Origin: SB15 sp964639245
GTDB lineage: Bacteria > Chloroflexota > Anaerolineae > Aggregatilineales > J027
Assembly (NCBI GenBank): GCA_964639245.1
Contig: CAZXCU010000001.1
Span: forward strand, 1,072,589-1,136,588
Direction: 5' to 3'
DNA: 64,000 nt
The position numbers were made by a program, and so were the translations under genes. Each line of letters opens with the position of its first letter. The first letter of the stretch is position 1. The notes under the pieces are model-generated. The model was not told where the DNA came from. It made no database searches and saw only the letters and a program-made list of their open reading frames with translations. This document shows, one piece after another, positions 19,079 through 28,943 of the stretch.

Positions 19079-20605
19079 CTATTTTCCCCGTGTCTCCAGA
19101 TAATCCTGACGCAACGTTCGTTTGAGGATTTTGCCCGCCGCGCTGCGTGGGAAGTCCTCCTTGAGCAACACTTCCTGCACACGCTGAAAACGTGCCTCAA
19201 CCCGTTGGTTAATCCAGTCGCAGAGCGTTTCCGCCGAAACCACCGCCCCGCGCTTTAAAACGACGGCGGCAATCGGTGTTTCGCCCCAGCGTTCATCCGG
19301 TACGCCAAACACTGCCACTTCCTGCACATCGGGATGGCGCACGATGATTTCCTCAATATCTTTGGGGTACACATTCACCCCGCCGGAGATAATTAAATCT
19401 TTTTTGCGGTCAACCAGATACAAAAAACCGTCCTCATCCACATAGCCTAAATCGCCGCTAAACAACCAACCCTCTTTGATCGCTTCGGCGGTCAGGTCAG
19501 GACGTTTGTAGTAACCCGGCATGGTAATGGGGCCACGTCCCACAATTTCACCGACTTCATGCGGCGGGAGATCTTGCCCGTGGTCATCCACAATTCGCAT
19601 CTCAAAAAAGGGCGGCGGGCAGCCCACCGAGTCCATTTTGGCAGGCATATCGTATTTATCAAGAATCGTGACAAAACCTTCGGTTAGCCCATACAGTTCA
19701 TAAAAACGTCCGGGCAGGTGGTGTTCCAATTCTTCCTTGTATCGCCGATGCAAGGGTGCGCCCACCGACCCGATCATTTCCAGCGAATCCAGCGCTTGCG
19801 GGGAAAAATTGGGCGAATGGAGCAGGGCAATAATCTGGGATGGCACCATTTTGATATGGGTGACTTTTTCGCGCTGTACAGTCTCAATCAGTTTATCTGC
19901 ATCAAAGGTGGGATGGAGAATATAGGTTGCGCCCATAAAAAAAGCGGGCATGAGGGTTAAAAATGCACCGTTAAAAACCAGTGCGCCCGTGTGCAGCACG
20001 ACACTTTCCGGCGTAATCCGATAGGAAGCGGCAAACGAAGTACAGTAGGCTGCACGGATAGTATGCGTGTGGACAATGCCTTTCGGGAGTCCGGTGGTGC
20101 CACTGCTGTAAATAATATTATAGGGATCAGAATCGGTGACCACGATTTCCGATGGTTCATCCGGCGCGGCAGCAGCAACAAGCGCATGGTAAGCATCGTA
20201 TCCGCTTATGGTGTCCGCATCCGTCAAAATAAAGTGCTGCACCTGCGGCAGTTCGGCTTTGAGGGGGTCTAAATGTTCGACAAAGGCCGCGCTGGTCATC
20301 ACCGCTACACTGTCCGAGTCATTCAGCAAACGGCTCAAACCCGCCCCGCGCAGCAAAGGACTTAATGGCACCACCACCACCCCGATTTTAGCAACCGCCC
20401 AGTAAATTTCGAGCAGTTCCAGGCAGTTGGGCAAAATTGTCGCCACTTTATCGCCTTTTTGGATGCCCATTTTCAGCAGCGCGTTTGCCAACCGATTAAT
20501 GCGAACATTGAATTCAGCATAGGTCAGCCGCTGATTTTCGTAGATAACCGCCAGATGGTTCGGGCGATAGCGGGCATGTCGGGGGATAAGTAATCCGATG
20601 TTCAT
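19079..20605 (-). CDS. AMP-forming acyl-CoA synthetase / long-chain fatty-acid-CoA ligase
   Basis: A 508-residue ANL-superfamily enzyme that activates a carboxylate to an acyl-adenylate and then to the CoA thioester. It shows the P-loop [13 protein letters not shown] near residue 170, the A5-type YELYGLTEG, the [22 protein letters not shown] core with the hinge Asp, and the C-terminal catalytic Lys in [12 protein letters not shown]. Sequence style fits medium/long-chain fatty acyl-CoA ligases; the exact substrate is not readable. The ATG at 20605 has GAAGG upstream and is preferred to the TTG at 20620. A MITE-like repeat lies just upstream. Confidence 0.92.
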   Translation of the reverse strand: MNIGLLIPRHARYRPNHLAVIYENQRLTYAEFNVRINRLANALLKMGIQKGDKVATILPNCLELLEIYWAVAKIGVVVVPLSPLLRGAGLSRLLNDSDSVAVMTSAAFVEHLDPLKAELPQVQHFILTDADTISGYDAYHALVAAAAPDEPSEIVVTDSDPYNIIYSSGTTGLPKGIVHTHTIRAAYCTSFAASYRITPESVVLHTGALVFNGAFLTLMPAFFMGATYILHPTFDADKLIETVQREKVTHIKMVPSQIIALLHSPNFSPQALDSLEMIGSVGAPLHRRYKEELEHHLPGRFYELYGLTEGFVTILDKYDMPAKMDSVGCPPPFFEMRIVDDHGQDLPPHEVGEIVGRGPITMPGYYKRPDLTAEAIKEGWLFSGDLGYVDEDGFLYLVDRKKDLIISGGVNVYPKDIEEIIVRHPDVQEVAVFGVPDERWGETPIAAVVLKRGAVVSAETLCDWINQRVEARFQRVQEVLLKEDFPRSAAGKILKRTLRQDYLETRGK

Positions 20606-20637
20606 AAAAGTAACCTTCAATATATCTTTTTAGAATT

Positions 20638-20774
20638 TATGGACAAATCAATTAAAAACCAAACGATTGCGGACAGCATGGATGCTGTCCCTACAAGAAA
20701 TGCACCCGTAGGGACGGGATATATCCCGTCCGCAAAAGTTGGATTCATTTAAGGTCTAATTGCCTTGTCCATTA
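20638..20774. mobile_element. MITE-like element, copy 2
   Basis: A 137-bp non-coding element with ends TTATGGACAAATCAATTA and TAATTGCCTTGTCCATTA, which are inverted copies of each other with few mismatches. Internal hairpins are GGACAGCATGGATGCTGTCC and the perfect palindrome GGACGGGATATATCCCGTCC. It lies 33 bases upstream of the acyl-CoA ligase start, so it may carry or disturb that promoter. Confidence 0.88.
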
Positions 20775-20943
20775 GCAAGTTCGTCGGTTCGATTTCTAAG
20801 GCAATTTCCCGTAGGGACACGATATATCGTGTCCGTGTTTTCTTTTGGCATCCGCATAATTTTTGCGGGTAACGCTGACCTTTAGGCCAGTGAACACAGC
20901 GCTAAAGCACGGCGTAAAAAAGAATTTATGGATAGATACTTCA
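20775..20943. repeat. Intergenic segment with an isolated palindrome
   Basis: No gene is seen here. GGACACGATATATCGTGTCC at 20815-20834 is a perfect 20-bp palindrome preceded by GTAG, built like the right hairpin inside the MITE but with a different arm sequence. It could serve as a transcript end for the minus-strand sugar operon, but no T tract follows. Confidence 0.5.
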
Positions 20944-22383
20944 TCATTTCTGAGCAAAAATCGGCTGCAAGGCGGGATATAGCGCACGGAATAAGTGATA
21001 CTGATGGGTGTATGTCTCGCGCAAGGCTGGCTGCGGGGTGAGGGTCGTTTGCGCCTGTAATGCGAAGGCATAGGAAGGGCGTTTGTGTTCCGCCACCAAC
21101 ACCGAAAGCAGCGCTCCCCGTACCGCCCCATATTCGGGTTCGGCAGCCACCACTACCGGAATCTGCAACACATCGGCAAACAATTGACACCATGCGTCAG
21201 ATTGGGTTCCCCCGCCAGTTAAGGTTAATTTTTCGATGGGGTCAGCACATAGCGCTTCCAAGCAATGACGATAGGCAAAAACGACTCCTTCCAGCACAGC
21301 GCGGTAAAAATCGGCTTTGTCGGTCTGGTCGGTGATGCCTACAAACGCGGCCTGTGCCAACGGGTCACTAAAGGGCGAACGTTCCCCACGCAGATAGGGC
21401 AAATAGAGCAGCGTAGCGGGGGGACGGTCAAATGCCTGTTGAATCACGGCTGCAAAATCTGCCGCTTGAAACAAATTTTTGACCCATGCCAGATTGCCAC
21501 CGGCGGTCATGAGGGGAGCAACCTGAATAAATGCGTCGGGGTGGGGGTGGGCAAGGGTAATCACACCGGAGGCAATAGCGCGATTGGGGGCGGTAAAGGC
21601 CACCCACCCGCTTGTGCCAATATAAGCATAGGCCAAATCCGCAACCCCCGCACCCGCCCCCAGTGTATTTGCCCCTGCGTCACCCGGCGCATGATACACC
21701 GGAATCCCGACTGGCAGATTTAACCGTTCAGCCGCCGTTTGGGTCAAGGTGCCAACTTTTGCCCCACCGTGAATCAGGGCTGGCAACAGGGAAACGAGAG
21801 AGTCTAACCCCACTTGAGCAAAAACCGACTCATCCAGCCATTGACGGGTCTCAAGGTTGAGTAATCCGGTGGTGGAGGCGGTGGTCGTGTCGGTGACGGC
21901 CTTCCCGGTCATCTGGTAGGCCAGATAATCGGCTGCACCGAGTAGCAGCGTTTGTGCTTTCGCCAGCGCGGGGTCATGCCGGGTCAGCCAAGCCAATTTT
22001 GCCAGCAGCCCGCCCGCATCCTGATAATTTCCGGTCAGGTGATACAAGGTGTCCCGTCCGATGGAGCTTTCAATCCATTCTGCCTCAGCACGGGCGCGGG
22101 TGTCGCTGTAGAGAATGACAGGTCGCACAGGAACGCCCTGTGAATCGAGCAAAATAACATCCTGCATTTGTCCCGTCAGGACGATGGCCTGCACCTGTGA
22201 TAGGTCTAATTGCTGGACGGTTTTGACCACCGCCAACCACCAATCATCGGCATTTTGTTCCATCATGCCGTCTGCCAAGACTTGTGTTTCATAACTTGCA
22301 GAGGCGGACTGCACCACCGCAAAATCATCGCTTAAAAGACAGGCTTTGGTGCTGCTTGTACCACAATCAAAAACCAACCACAT
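20944..22383 (-). CDS. FGGY-family carbohydrate kinase, xylulokinase-like
   Basis: A 479-residue sugar kinase of the FGGY family, probably phosphorylating a ketopentose or related ketose. It has the N-terminal phosphate-binding DCGTSSTKACLL, an ILTGQMQD-type motif (TGQMQDVILLD) where xylulokinases have SGQMHG, SDTRARAEAEW, the Asp-containing GDAGANTLGAG, and C-terminal LTGGGTQSDAWCQLFADVL (adenosine site). Closest in style to XylB, but the changed GQM motif makes the substrate uncertain. It is the last gene of the long sugar operon, 15 bases after the permease gene. Confidence 0.9.
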   Translation of the reverse strand: MWLVFDCGTSSTKACLLSDDFAVVQSASASYETQVLADGMMEQNADDWWLAVVKTVQQLDLSQVQAIVLTGQMQDVILLDSQGVPVRPVILYSDTRARAEAEWIESSIGRDTLYHLTGNYQDAGGLLAKLAWLTRHDPALAKAQTLLLGAADYLAYQMTGKAVTDTTTASTTGLLNLETRQWLDESVFAQVGLDSLVSLLPALIHGGAKVGTLTQTAAERLNLPVGIPVYHAPGDAGANTLGAGAGVADLAYAYIGTSGWVAFTAPNRAIASGVITLAHPHPDAFIQVAPLMTAGGNLAWVKNLFQAADFAAVIQQAFDRPPATLLYLPYLRGERSPFSDPLAQAAFVGITDQTDKADFYRAVLEGVVFAYRHCLEALCADPIEKLTLTGGGTQSDAWCQLFADVLQIPVVVAAEPEYGAVRGALLSVLVAEHKRPSYAFALQAQTTLTPQPALRETYTHQYHLFRALYPALQPIFAQK

Positions 22384-22398
22384 GAAAATTTATCCTTG

Positions 22399-23388
22399 TT
22401 AGGCGGTGCGGCGGGATAAACTGCTCAACATGACCGCCAGAATGATAATCCCACCTGTTAAAATCTGCTGAATATAACTGTCAATGCGAAGTTGGGTCAG
22501 GCCGTTTGTCAGCACCCCTAGAATAAAAATCCCCAACAGCGTTCCCCATACATTTGGCACCCCTTCTTCACTGAGAGTCATGCCCAGAAAAACAGAGGCA
22601 ATCGCGTCTAGCATGTAGCCGTCGCCCTGGGTCGGATTGGCAGAAGCCAAACGGCTGACCAGCATCACCCCCGCGATTGACCCGCCCAACCCGCTAATGA
22701 TAAACGCGGTCAGACGCAAAAAACGCACCTGCACCCCGCCCAAACGCGCCGCTTCTTTGTTTCCGCCAATCGCATACAGTCTACGCCCGTAAACGGTCTG
22801 GGTGAGGACGATCAGGACGATGATAAAAACGACGGAGGCCACCACCGACAGGTTATGAAACTGCACATCCACCTTATCCACCGTGCCAAGCGCGATGCCA
22901 CCCCGTCCCCATTCGGCAAATTCCACCGGAATCACCTTGCCAAAAATCGTCGTGCCGCCGCTAATATACAGGGCAAGTCCGGCGAACATGGTCAGCGTGC
23001 CTAAGGTGGCAACAAACGCGGAAATGCCCACATAGGAAACCAGAATACCGTTAAACAACCCGCCTAAAATGCCCACCATCAGCGCCAGTGCCACTGCATA
23101 TTCAATTGAGCGTCCGTCCTCAAATTGGGTGGCAAGGACAATCCCCGCGAGGCTAGCCATCGAACCGACACTTAAATCAAAATCACCCACGACCATCACC
23201 ACCGTCATGGTAAAGGCGACCACACCGAGAATACTAATTTGCTGGGTGATGTTCAGCCAATTACGGATGCTCATAAAAGTTTCAGGGCGTTCGTACCAGA
23301 AATACAGCACAATCAGCACAAAACCGATGAGCGTACCAAACCGTTTCAGAAAATTCAGAATTTGAAAATTAGTCATCATTTGTCCCAT
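22399..23388 (-). CDS. Sugar ABC transporter permease (RbsC/XylH family), system 2
   Basis: A 329-residue membrane protein with eight to ten hydrophobic segments and the BPD_transp_2 signatures VVGDFDLSVGSMASLAGI, FVATLGTLTMFAGLALY, and the cytoplasmic loop GGNKEAARLGGVQV that contacts the ATPase. It forms the channel for an imported sugar. Its start overlaps the ATPase gene by 20 bases, showing tight coupling. ATGs at 23388, 23379 and 23376 are all possible. Partners are the ATPase at 23369-24874 and the binding protein at 24979-25908. Confidence 0.93.
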   Translation of the reverse strand: MGQMMTNFQILNFLKRFGTLIGFVLIVLYFWYERPETFMSIRNWLNITQQISILGVVAFTMTVVMVVGDFDLSVGSMASLAGIVLATQFEDGRSIEYAVALALMVGILGGLFNGILVSYVGISAFVATLGTLTMFAGLALYISGGTTIFGKVIPVEFAEWGRGGIALGTVDKVDVQFHNLSVVASVVFIIVLIVLTQTVYGRRLYAIGGNKEAARLGGVQVRFLRLTAFIISGLGGSIAGVMLVSRLASANPTQGDGYMLDAIASVFLGMTLSEEGVPNVWGTLLGIFILGVLTNGLTQLRIDSYIQQILTGGIIILAVMLSSLSRRTA

Positions 23389-24874
23389 AACACAGTGAGA
23401 GCAGGTGGCTTTCGGTTAATCCTTCGGTAGGTACGCTTGTCACCAACTGTCCATGCCGCAAGACCAGAATCCGATCACACAGGCCAATCAGTTCACTTAA
23501 TTCAGAAGAAGCCATCAAAATACTCGTTCCCTGCCCGCTAATTTGCCGGATCAACTGGTATAAATCGACTTTTGCACCCACATCCACCCCGCGAGTCGGT
23601 TCATCCAGCAGCAGCACACGCGGCGGGTCAAGCAGCGCCCGTGCAAACACCACTTTTTGCTGATTACCCCCGCTAAGTTGCCAGACGTGCTGATACACCC
23701 CCCGCGATTTGAGCTGGACGGCTTGGCTCAATTCGTTGACCGCCCGATATTCGCGCCGATGCTGCAAAAAACTCCCCGCCAGCGCAAATTGATTTAATGC
23801 GGGGAGGGTCGTATTGCTGGCAATCGGTTCGGAGAGAATCAAGCCCTGGGTGCGGCGTTCTTCTGGCACAAACGCGATGCCCTTTTGCCACGCCTGCATC
23901 GGAGAATAGCGTCTCACCGGACGACCCTCCAGATAAATTTTTCCCTGTCGGCGCGATGCACCCATCAACACGCGCAGCAGTTCCGTCCGTCCCGCCCCGA
24001 TAAGCCCCGCAACCCCGACAATCTCTCCTTCTCGAATCTCAAAATGGAGGTTGTGCAGCCAGTGATTGCGTAAATTTTCGACTTTCAGGCGGATATTGTC
24101 GCCTAGCGGAGTTTCGCGAGGGGGGAATGTTTGTGCCAGTTCGCGGCCTGTCATCAGGGAAATTAAGTGGGCGGGGGTAACAGATTCGGTAGGATAGGTT
24201 CCCATCACCCGCCCATTTCGCATGACGGTGATATTTTGCGTAATTTTGAAAATTTCATCCAGCCGGTGGGAAACATATAAAACGGCGCTACCCTGCGCCT
24301 GCAAATTTTGAATCAGGCGAAAAAGTTGGTCGGATTCTTCGCCTGTCAGCGCGGCGGTGGGTTCATCCATCACATACACACGGGCGGGATTTTCATCCTG
24401 CACAAACGCCGCCGCAATTTTCACCAGCATCTGGTCGCCGGGACTTAAGCGTCCCATGATGGTTTGCGGTTGAAGGTGCTGCACGCCTAACTGTGCCAGT
24501 ACCTCCGCCGCTTTTTGATAGAGTTTGCGCCAGCGTACAAAAATGCCAGCACGGGGGTAGGGATGACTCAAAAATATATTTTCAGCGACAGACAAATAGG
24601 GAACAACATTCAGTTCTTGGTGGATAAACCGCAAGCCGAAATGGGTGGCGGATTGGCTGCTGGTGATATGGATGGGACGGCCTTGTAGCTTGAGATGCAG
24701 CACATCTGGCGAAACCACCCCCGCCAGCAATTTGATGAGGGTGGATTTGCCCGCGCCATTTTCACCGACCAGCGCATGAACTTCGCCTGCATGGAGGGTC
24801 AAGGCCGCGTCGGTTAGGACAGGCACACCGTTATAACTTTTGCTGGCACGCAGAATTTCTAAGAGGGCTTCCAC
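23369..24874 (-). CDS. Sugar ABC transporter ATP-binding protein (double ABC, RbsA/XylG family), system 2
   Basis: A 501-residue tandem ATPase. The first ABC domain has Walker A GENGAGKST, an altered signature segment LSPGDQMLVKIA, and Walker B VYVMDEPTAAL. The second has the degenerate GLIGAGRTE in place of Walker A, a canonical LSGGNQQKVVFARAL signature and LLLDEPTRGVDVGAK. That pairing of a normal and a degenerate half is typical of carbohydrate importers of the CUT2 group. It overlaps the permease gene by 20 bases. Between it and the upstream binding-protein gene is a 104-base space with a hairpin. Confidence 0.94.
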   Translation of the reverse strand: MEALLEILRASKSYNGVPVLTDAALTLHAGEVHALVGENGAGKSTLIKLLAGVVSPDVLHLKLQGRPIHITSSQSATHFGLRFIHQELNVVPYLSVAENIFLSHPYPRAGIFVRWRKLYQKAAEVLAQLGVQHLQPQTIMGRLSPGDQMLVKIAAAFVQDENPARVYVMDEPTAALTGEESDQLFRLIQNLQAQGSAVLYVSHRLDEIFKITQNITVMRNGRVMGTYPTESVTPAHLISLMTGRELAQTFPPRETPLGDNIRLKVENLRNHWLHNLHFEIREGEIVGVAGLIGAGRTELLRVLMGASRRQGKIYLEGRPVRRYSPMQAWQKGIAFVPEERRTQGLILSEPIASNTTLPALNQFALAGSFLQHRREYRAVNELSQAVQLKSRGVYQHVWQLSGGNQQKVVFARALLDPPRVLLLDEPTRGVDVGAKVDLYQLIRQISGQGTSILMASSELSELIGLCDRILVLRHGQLVTSVPTEGLTESHLLSLCYGTNDD

Positions 24875-24922
24875 ACTTTTTCACCGGATTCAGATTGTTT
24901 TATTTTAAAAGTCATTCGGGGA

Positions 24923-24949
24923 TAGGCAAGGGACGAATGCCCCTGCCTA
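24923..24949. repeat. Intercistronic hairpin between binding-protein and ATPase genes
   Basis: TAGGCAAGGG pairs with CCCCTGCCTA around a short loop, with one mismatch. On the minus strand it lies 3' of the binding-protein gene, where a stem-loop can protect that message. It also looks like the dispersed palindromes of this genome. Confidence 0.5.
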
Positions 24950-24978
24950 CGAACTTGTTAAATACCCCGCGTTTCGTG

Positions 24979-25908
24979 TTATTCTGCGAGGGTTTCGGCG
25001 GTAATTAATTGAGCATCCACATAATAAACAGGCCGTGTGATTTCTTCGCCATTCAGATGTTGTTCGACCAATTCGGCAACCTTTGCGGCGATGCCGGGAA
25101 AATCTTGGGCGATGGTTGCTGCAAAATTGCTGCCGGCGGCAATCGCATCACGCGCAGGCGGGGTCGCATCAATCCCCACGATGATAATGCCTTCGTCTTC
25201 GCGTCCGGCTTCCTGAATCGCTTGGAGTGCGCCCAACGCGGGGTCATCCCATGCCGCCCAAACTGCCGAAATGCTGCCGGGTTCAGGATTGGATTCCAGT
25301 ACCCCCAACATTGCTTCGCGTGCGCCTTCCACCGGGCCATTTTCAAAACTGGGGGTGATTTCTTCCACGATTTCAATATCCGGCGTGTTGGCAAAAATCG
25401 TTTCAGCAATCGCGCCGCGTTTTTGCACGGGCGGATAGGGTTCAAAAATAAACATGACCACCCGTCCCACGCCATTTAAACGATCCACCACATAGGTCGC
25501 GGTTTCGGAGGCCATCACATAGCCATTGCTGGTGACATTCGTGACCAGTAAATCACTTGTCCCCGCGTCCATACCAAAAACAGGGATTTCTGCCTCTGCC
25601 AGAAATTCCAAGCCGGGTTGCACTTCGGCGGGGTCAACATTAATGACCACCGCGTCTGCACCTTCGCGGGCAATATCTTCCATGTAGCCCACCAGACGGA
25701 TAATATTATCGCTTTCGGTGGTGTAGAGTGTGACTTCCCAACCTTTGGTTTCGGCTTCCGCTTGGAAGGCATCCACCATCAATTTTGTGCCGGGCTGTTC
25801 AATATACGGGGTGACAAGAGCGATTTGTGGGGCATCTTGGGCTTGGATGGGCGCGATGAAGGTAAGCAAACTTGCCACAAGTACCAAAAAGACTATGAGG
25901 CGTTTCAT
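24979..25908 (-). CDS. Periplasmic-type sugar-binding protein (CUT2), system 2
   Basis: A 309-residue solute-binding protein with an export signal (MKRLIVFLVLVASLLTFIAPIQAQ). The mature part is a Peripla_BP_4 domain of the ribose/galactose type: IALVTPYIEQPGTKLMVDAF, ADAVVINVDPAEVQPGLEFL, VFGMDAGTSDLLVTNV, VWAAWDDPALGALQAI and VGIDATPPARDAI. It delivers an unknown sugar to the adjacent permease/ATPase. It diverges clearly from the binding protein of system 1, so two different ligands are likely. The ATG at 25908 has GGAGAA upstream and is preferred to a TTG at 25923. Confidence 0.93.
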   Translation of the reverse strand: MKRLIVFLVLVASLLTFIAPIQAQDAPQIALVTPYIEQPGTKLMVDAFQAEAETKGWEVTLYTTESDNIIRLVGYMEDIAREGADAVVINVDPAEVQPGLEFLAEAEIPVFGMDAGTSDLLVTNVTSNGYVMASETATYVVDRLNGVGRVVMFIFEPYPPVQKRGAIAETIFANTPDIEIVEEITPSFENGPVEGAREAMLGVLESNPEPGSISAVWAAWDDPALGALQAIQEAGREDEGIIIVGIDATPPARDAIAAGSNFAATIAQDFPGIAAKVAELVEQHLNGEEITRPVYYVDAQLITAETLAE

Positions 25909-26004
25909 TAATATTTTCTCCAAACGTCGGATATTAAGTTTAATTATTCTACCGCTTGCTATGGAGAAAGCAAAACGAATCCCCGCAATTTCCCCCCACC
26001 AAGG

Positions 26005-26040
26005 ATTGGCGAGGGGAAGGGGGTGTTTCGTCTCGCCAAT
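26005..26040. repeat. Stem-loop at the end of the isomerase gene
   Basis: ATTGGCGAG (26005-26013) and CTCGCCAAT (26032-26040) are perfect inverted repeats around an 18-base loop. One arm touches the isomerase stop codon. No T tract follows on the minus strand, so RNA processing or stabilisation is more likely than termination. Confidence 0.5.
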
Positions 26041-27455
26041 TACGAATGGTGATAAACTTCCCAGCCCATGTAATTGCCAAAGGCTTCGGCCAGCACCCCG
26101 GCGGAAGAGGCTGCTGCCATCGCGGCGTGATGCTCAAAGCCATGTTTGCAGACATGCCGCATGAGTTTTTGTAAATCCGGCACTTCGACCACTGCCCGAC
26201 TGCCAAAGGTGTCTAAGGGGTCATCGACAAATTGACCATCCCCGACATAGGTACGAATCATGCCTGCCCGGTCATCGGTGGTGATGCGGGCATAGGTGAA
26301 GGGGCCGGCGGGGGTGCGTCCGGCCACCGTACCATAGGTGTTTTCGGTGCCCAGGGTGGTGGCGAGAATCTCTGCGTTCGCCATCTTGACCTCGCTGCCC
26401 AAAAAGCTCTTGCCCCAGTTGCCGCAGTGGAACAGAACACATTTATTCAAATCATTGGCGTAGTTGTTGTTCCAATCCACCAACGCGCTCGGTTGACTCG
26501 AAGCGAGGGTGAGCGCATACATTGAGGCGACTCCCGTAATATCGACTTCGCAAGCGCTGGGCATGAGATTTTCGCTCATCATGCTCATCAGGGTACACAC
26601 ATTCACCCCGTAATTCTGCTGCAAGGATGTCCAGCATTGAATGGCGGTGGCATCTAAATCATAGGTGTGCATCCAGTCATCAATGATCACGCCGAGTTTT
26701 GCCATTTTGACCACTGCCGGACTGGGAACGGCATTCGTTGGTACGTAGGCTTTGATGCTGTCGAGTTTTTCCTTGACCCGCGCATGGTCATCGGTCAGGC
26801 GGTTCGCGTTTCCGAACAATTCCGACAAATCCATTGTGTTGACGCTGAGACCGAAGGCTTGCAGGAGTTTTTCGCTGTAACGGGTCGTGTTGAAATTACC
26901 CGGACGCGCCCCGATGGCTCCTAAGCGGGCGGTTTTCAACCCCTTGACGACCCGACAGACATTGACGAAATTCCGCAAATCCTGTTGGAAGGACTCCTCG
27001 GTAGGACGAACGGTGTGCCGGGTGGTGACGGTGTAATCAAAGCCATATTGATACAGATTGTTGCACACCGAAATTTTGCCGCAGAAGGCATCCCGACGGC
27101 GTTCGACGGTGAATTGGTCTAAATCATCCGGGTAGGCTTGCACCAGAATCGGCACCCGCAACCCGGAGAGTTTAATCGTATCCGCCACCCCTTTTTCATC
27201 GCCAAAATTGGGCAGCACCACCAGAATCCCATCAATCACATGGCGGTTGGCATCAAAGAGTTCCGCGCATTTTTTGGCATGTTCCCATGTTTCCACCGCG
27301 CCGAGTTTGGTGGTCTCCTCATCCAGAATCACCGCCCCGATGTTCATGGCATTGAGAACCTGCAAAATATCCTGACGGCCTTCCGTAATTAATCTGTCTG
27401 GGAAAAAATCGCGGTTGCCAACCAGCACCCCTAAGGTAATTTTTCGATTGATCAT
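26040..27455 (-). CDS. L-fucose/L-arabinose-isomerase-like sugar isomerase
   Basis: A 471-residue protein of the L-fucose/arabinose isomerase fold, expected to interconvert an aldose and a ketose using a divalent metal. It has an N-terminal Rossmann-like region ([30 protein letters not shown]), a middle domain, and the C-terminal family segments [17 protein letters not shown] (metal-binding Glu and Asp), LFHCGNWG, and the tail [10 protein letters not shown]. It is shorter than E. coli FucI (591) and closer to AraA in size, belonging to the loosely characterised FucI-like group. A strong AGGAAGGAAAG site precedes the ATG. It sits between the glycerol-kinase-like gene and the second transporter; the substrate is not known. 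Confidence 0.85.
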   Translation of the reverse strand: MINRKITLGVLVGNRDFFPDRLITEGRQDILQVLNAMNIGAVILDEETTKLGAVETWEHAKKCAELFDANRHVIDGILVVLPNFGDEKGVADTIKLSGLRVPILVQAYPDDLDQFTVERRRDAFCGKISVCNNLYQYGFDYTVTTRHTVRPTEESFQQDLRNFVNVCRVVKGLKTARLGAIGARPGNFNTTRYSEKLLQAFGLSVNTMDLSELFGNANRLTDDHARVKEKLDSIKAYVPTNAVPSPAVVKMAKLGVIIDDWMHTYDLDATAIQCWTSLQQNYGVNVCTLMSMMSENLMPSACEVDITGVASMYALTLASSQPSALVDWNNNYANDLNKCVLFHCGNWGKSFLGSEVKMANAEILATTLGTENTYGTVAGRTPAGPFTYARITTDDRAGMIRTYVGDGQFVDDPLDTFGSRAVVEVPDLQKLMRHVCKHGFEHHAAMAAASSAGVLAEAFGNYMGWEVYHHS

Positions 27456-27485
27456 ACTGTCTTTCCTTCCTAACTTAATTTTCTG

Positions 27486-28943
27486 TTATAAAACTCTTTG
27501 CACAGCCGCTAACCAGCCCGCGTAATATTCTTCGACCTGTTCCGGCGGCATTGCGGGCGAATATTGGTCAAACAGGTGAGGAAGGCCGCTAAAATCGCTG
27601 ACCAAACCCATCCCAAGCATTCCCGCCATGACCGCACCTAAAGCCGAAAGTTCCGGCAAACTGGAAGCGCGGACGGTAAAACGGGTTATGTCGGCGACAA
27701 ATTGCATGAGAAAACGGTTGTTGACCATCCCTCCATCGCCATACACATGCTGAAGCTGCACCCCTGCGTCGGATGCCATCAAGCCCAACACATCTTTCAC
27801 TTGATACGCAATCGATTCCAGCGCAGCGCGGACGATATGATTTTTGGTGCTGGCGGGGGTTAACCCCACGATTGCGCCCTTTGCATTGGGCTGCCAATAG
27901 GGAGCGCTTAAGCCAACAAACGCCGGAATGACATATACCCCACCGTTGTCCGCCACCGCCTGAGCCAGCGATTCGGATTCTTGCGCGGATTCTAAGTAGC
28001 GCATCTGGTCACGCATCCAAGCGATGGTTGCCCCCGTAAAATTGATGATGCCCTCAAACGCATAGGTTGGTTTATTACGGTAGACCCAGCCAATCGTGGT
28101 GACAATGCCATTGGGAGAAAGGTGCATCTGGTCGCCAATATTGAGCAAAACGGATGAACCCGTACCAAAAGTAACCTTCGCACTGCCCACCTCAAAACAG
28201 CGTTCGGCAAATAGCGCGGCCTGTGAATCGCCCATCACCCCGCAAATCGGAATCGGTGTGGGGAGCAACCCACCCAAATCAGTTTCGCCAAAAAGCGCGC
28301 TGCTTTCGCGCACTTCGGGCAGGGCTTGCATGGGAATATCAAACAAACGGCACAGCACATCGCTCCATTGCAGTTGCACAATATCATACAAAAGCGTTCG
28401 GCTGGCATTGGTTGAATCGGTGGCAAATACCTGTCCATGGGTGAGCCGATAAATGAGGTAGGTGTCGATTGTGCCGAGCAGGGCTTCGCCTGATTCTAGT
28501 TTTTGCCGTAAATCTGGCACATGCTCAAGCCACCACTTGATTTTTGATGCGGGGAAATAGGTATCAATTTTTAAGCCTGTGAGCGCCTGTACCTGCGGGC
28601 CTAACCCATCCTGTAGCAATTGCGTACAAAATGGTTCCCCCCGCCGACACTGCCAGACAATCGCTTTTTGCAGAGGTTTTCCGGTGGATTTTGAAAAAAC
28701 CACGATTGTTTCGCGCTGGTTAGTGATGCTCAAGTGGGTTAAATGTTCGATGGGGTGTTTTTGTAACAAATCCGCCAGCGCTTGCCGGGTATTTTGATAA
28801 ATTTCCTCCGCGTCATGTTCCACCCATCCGGGCTGCGGGTAATACTGGGTGTGGTCAAGCGAGACTTTTTCCAGTAGTTCCCCATTGACAGAAAATAACA
28901 TGGCTTTGGTGGCAGAGGTGCTTTGATCCAGCGCGATAATCAT
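27486..28943 (-). CDS. FGGY-family kinase, glycerol-kinase-like
   Basis: A 485-residue FGGY kinase. GlpK-type features are visible: ALDQSTSATKAMLF at the N-terminus, SITNQRETIVVF, AIVWQCRRGEPFC (GlpK has WQxRRT), TDSTNASRTLLYDI, the catalytic Asp region GVMGDSQAALFAERC (GlpK GDQQAALFGQ), GTGSSVLLNIG, and DGGMVNNRFLMQFVADI. Several substrate-pocket residues differ from true glycerol kinases, and its place between a split transketolase and a sugar isomerase argues for a sugar, dihydroxyacetone or branched-ketose substrate. Its ATG overlaps the transketolase stop by four bases, so the two are translationally coupled. Confidence 0.88.
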   Translation of the reverse strand: MIIALDQSTSATKAMLFSVNGELLEKVSLDHTQYYPQPGWVEHDAEEIYQNTRQALADLLQKHPIEHLTHLSITNQRETIVVFSKSTGKPLQKAIVWQCRRGEPFCTQLLQDGLGPQVQALTGLKIDTYFPASKIKWWLEHVPDLRQKLESGEALLGTIDTYLIYRLTHGQVFATDSTNASRTLLYDIVQLQWSDVLCRLFDIPMQALPEVRESSALFGETDLGGLLPTPIPICGVMGDSQAALFAERCFEVGSAKVTFGTGSSVLLNIGDQMHLSPNGIVTTIGWVYRNKPTYAFEGIINFTGATIAWMRDQMRYLESAQESESLAQAVADNGGVYVIPAFVGLSAPYWQPNAKGAIVGLTPASTKNHIVRAALESIAYQVKDVLGLMASDAGVQLQHVYGDGGMVNNRFLMQFVADITRFTVRASSLPELSALGAVMAGMLGMGLVSDFSGLPHLFDQYSPAMPPEQVEEYYAGWLAAVQRVL

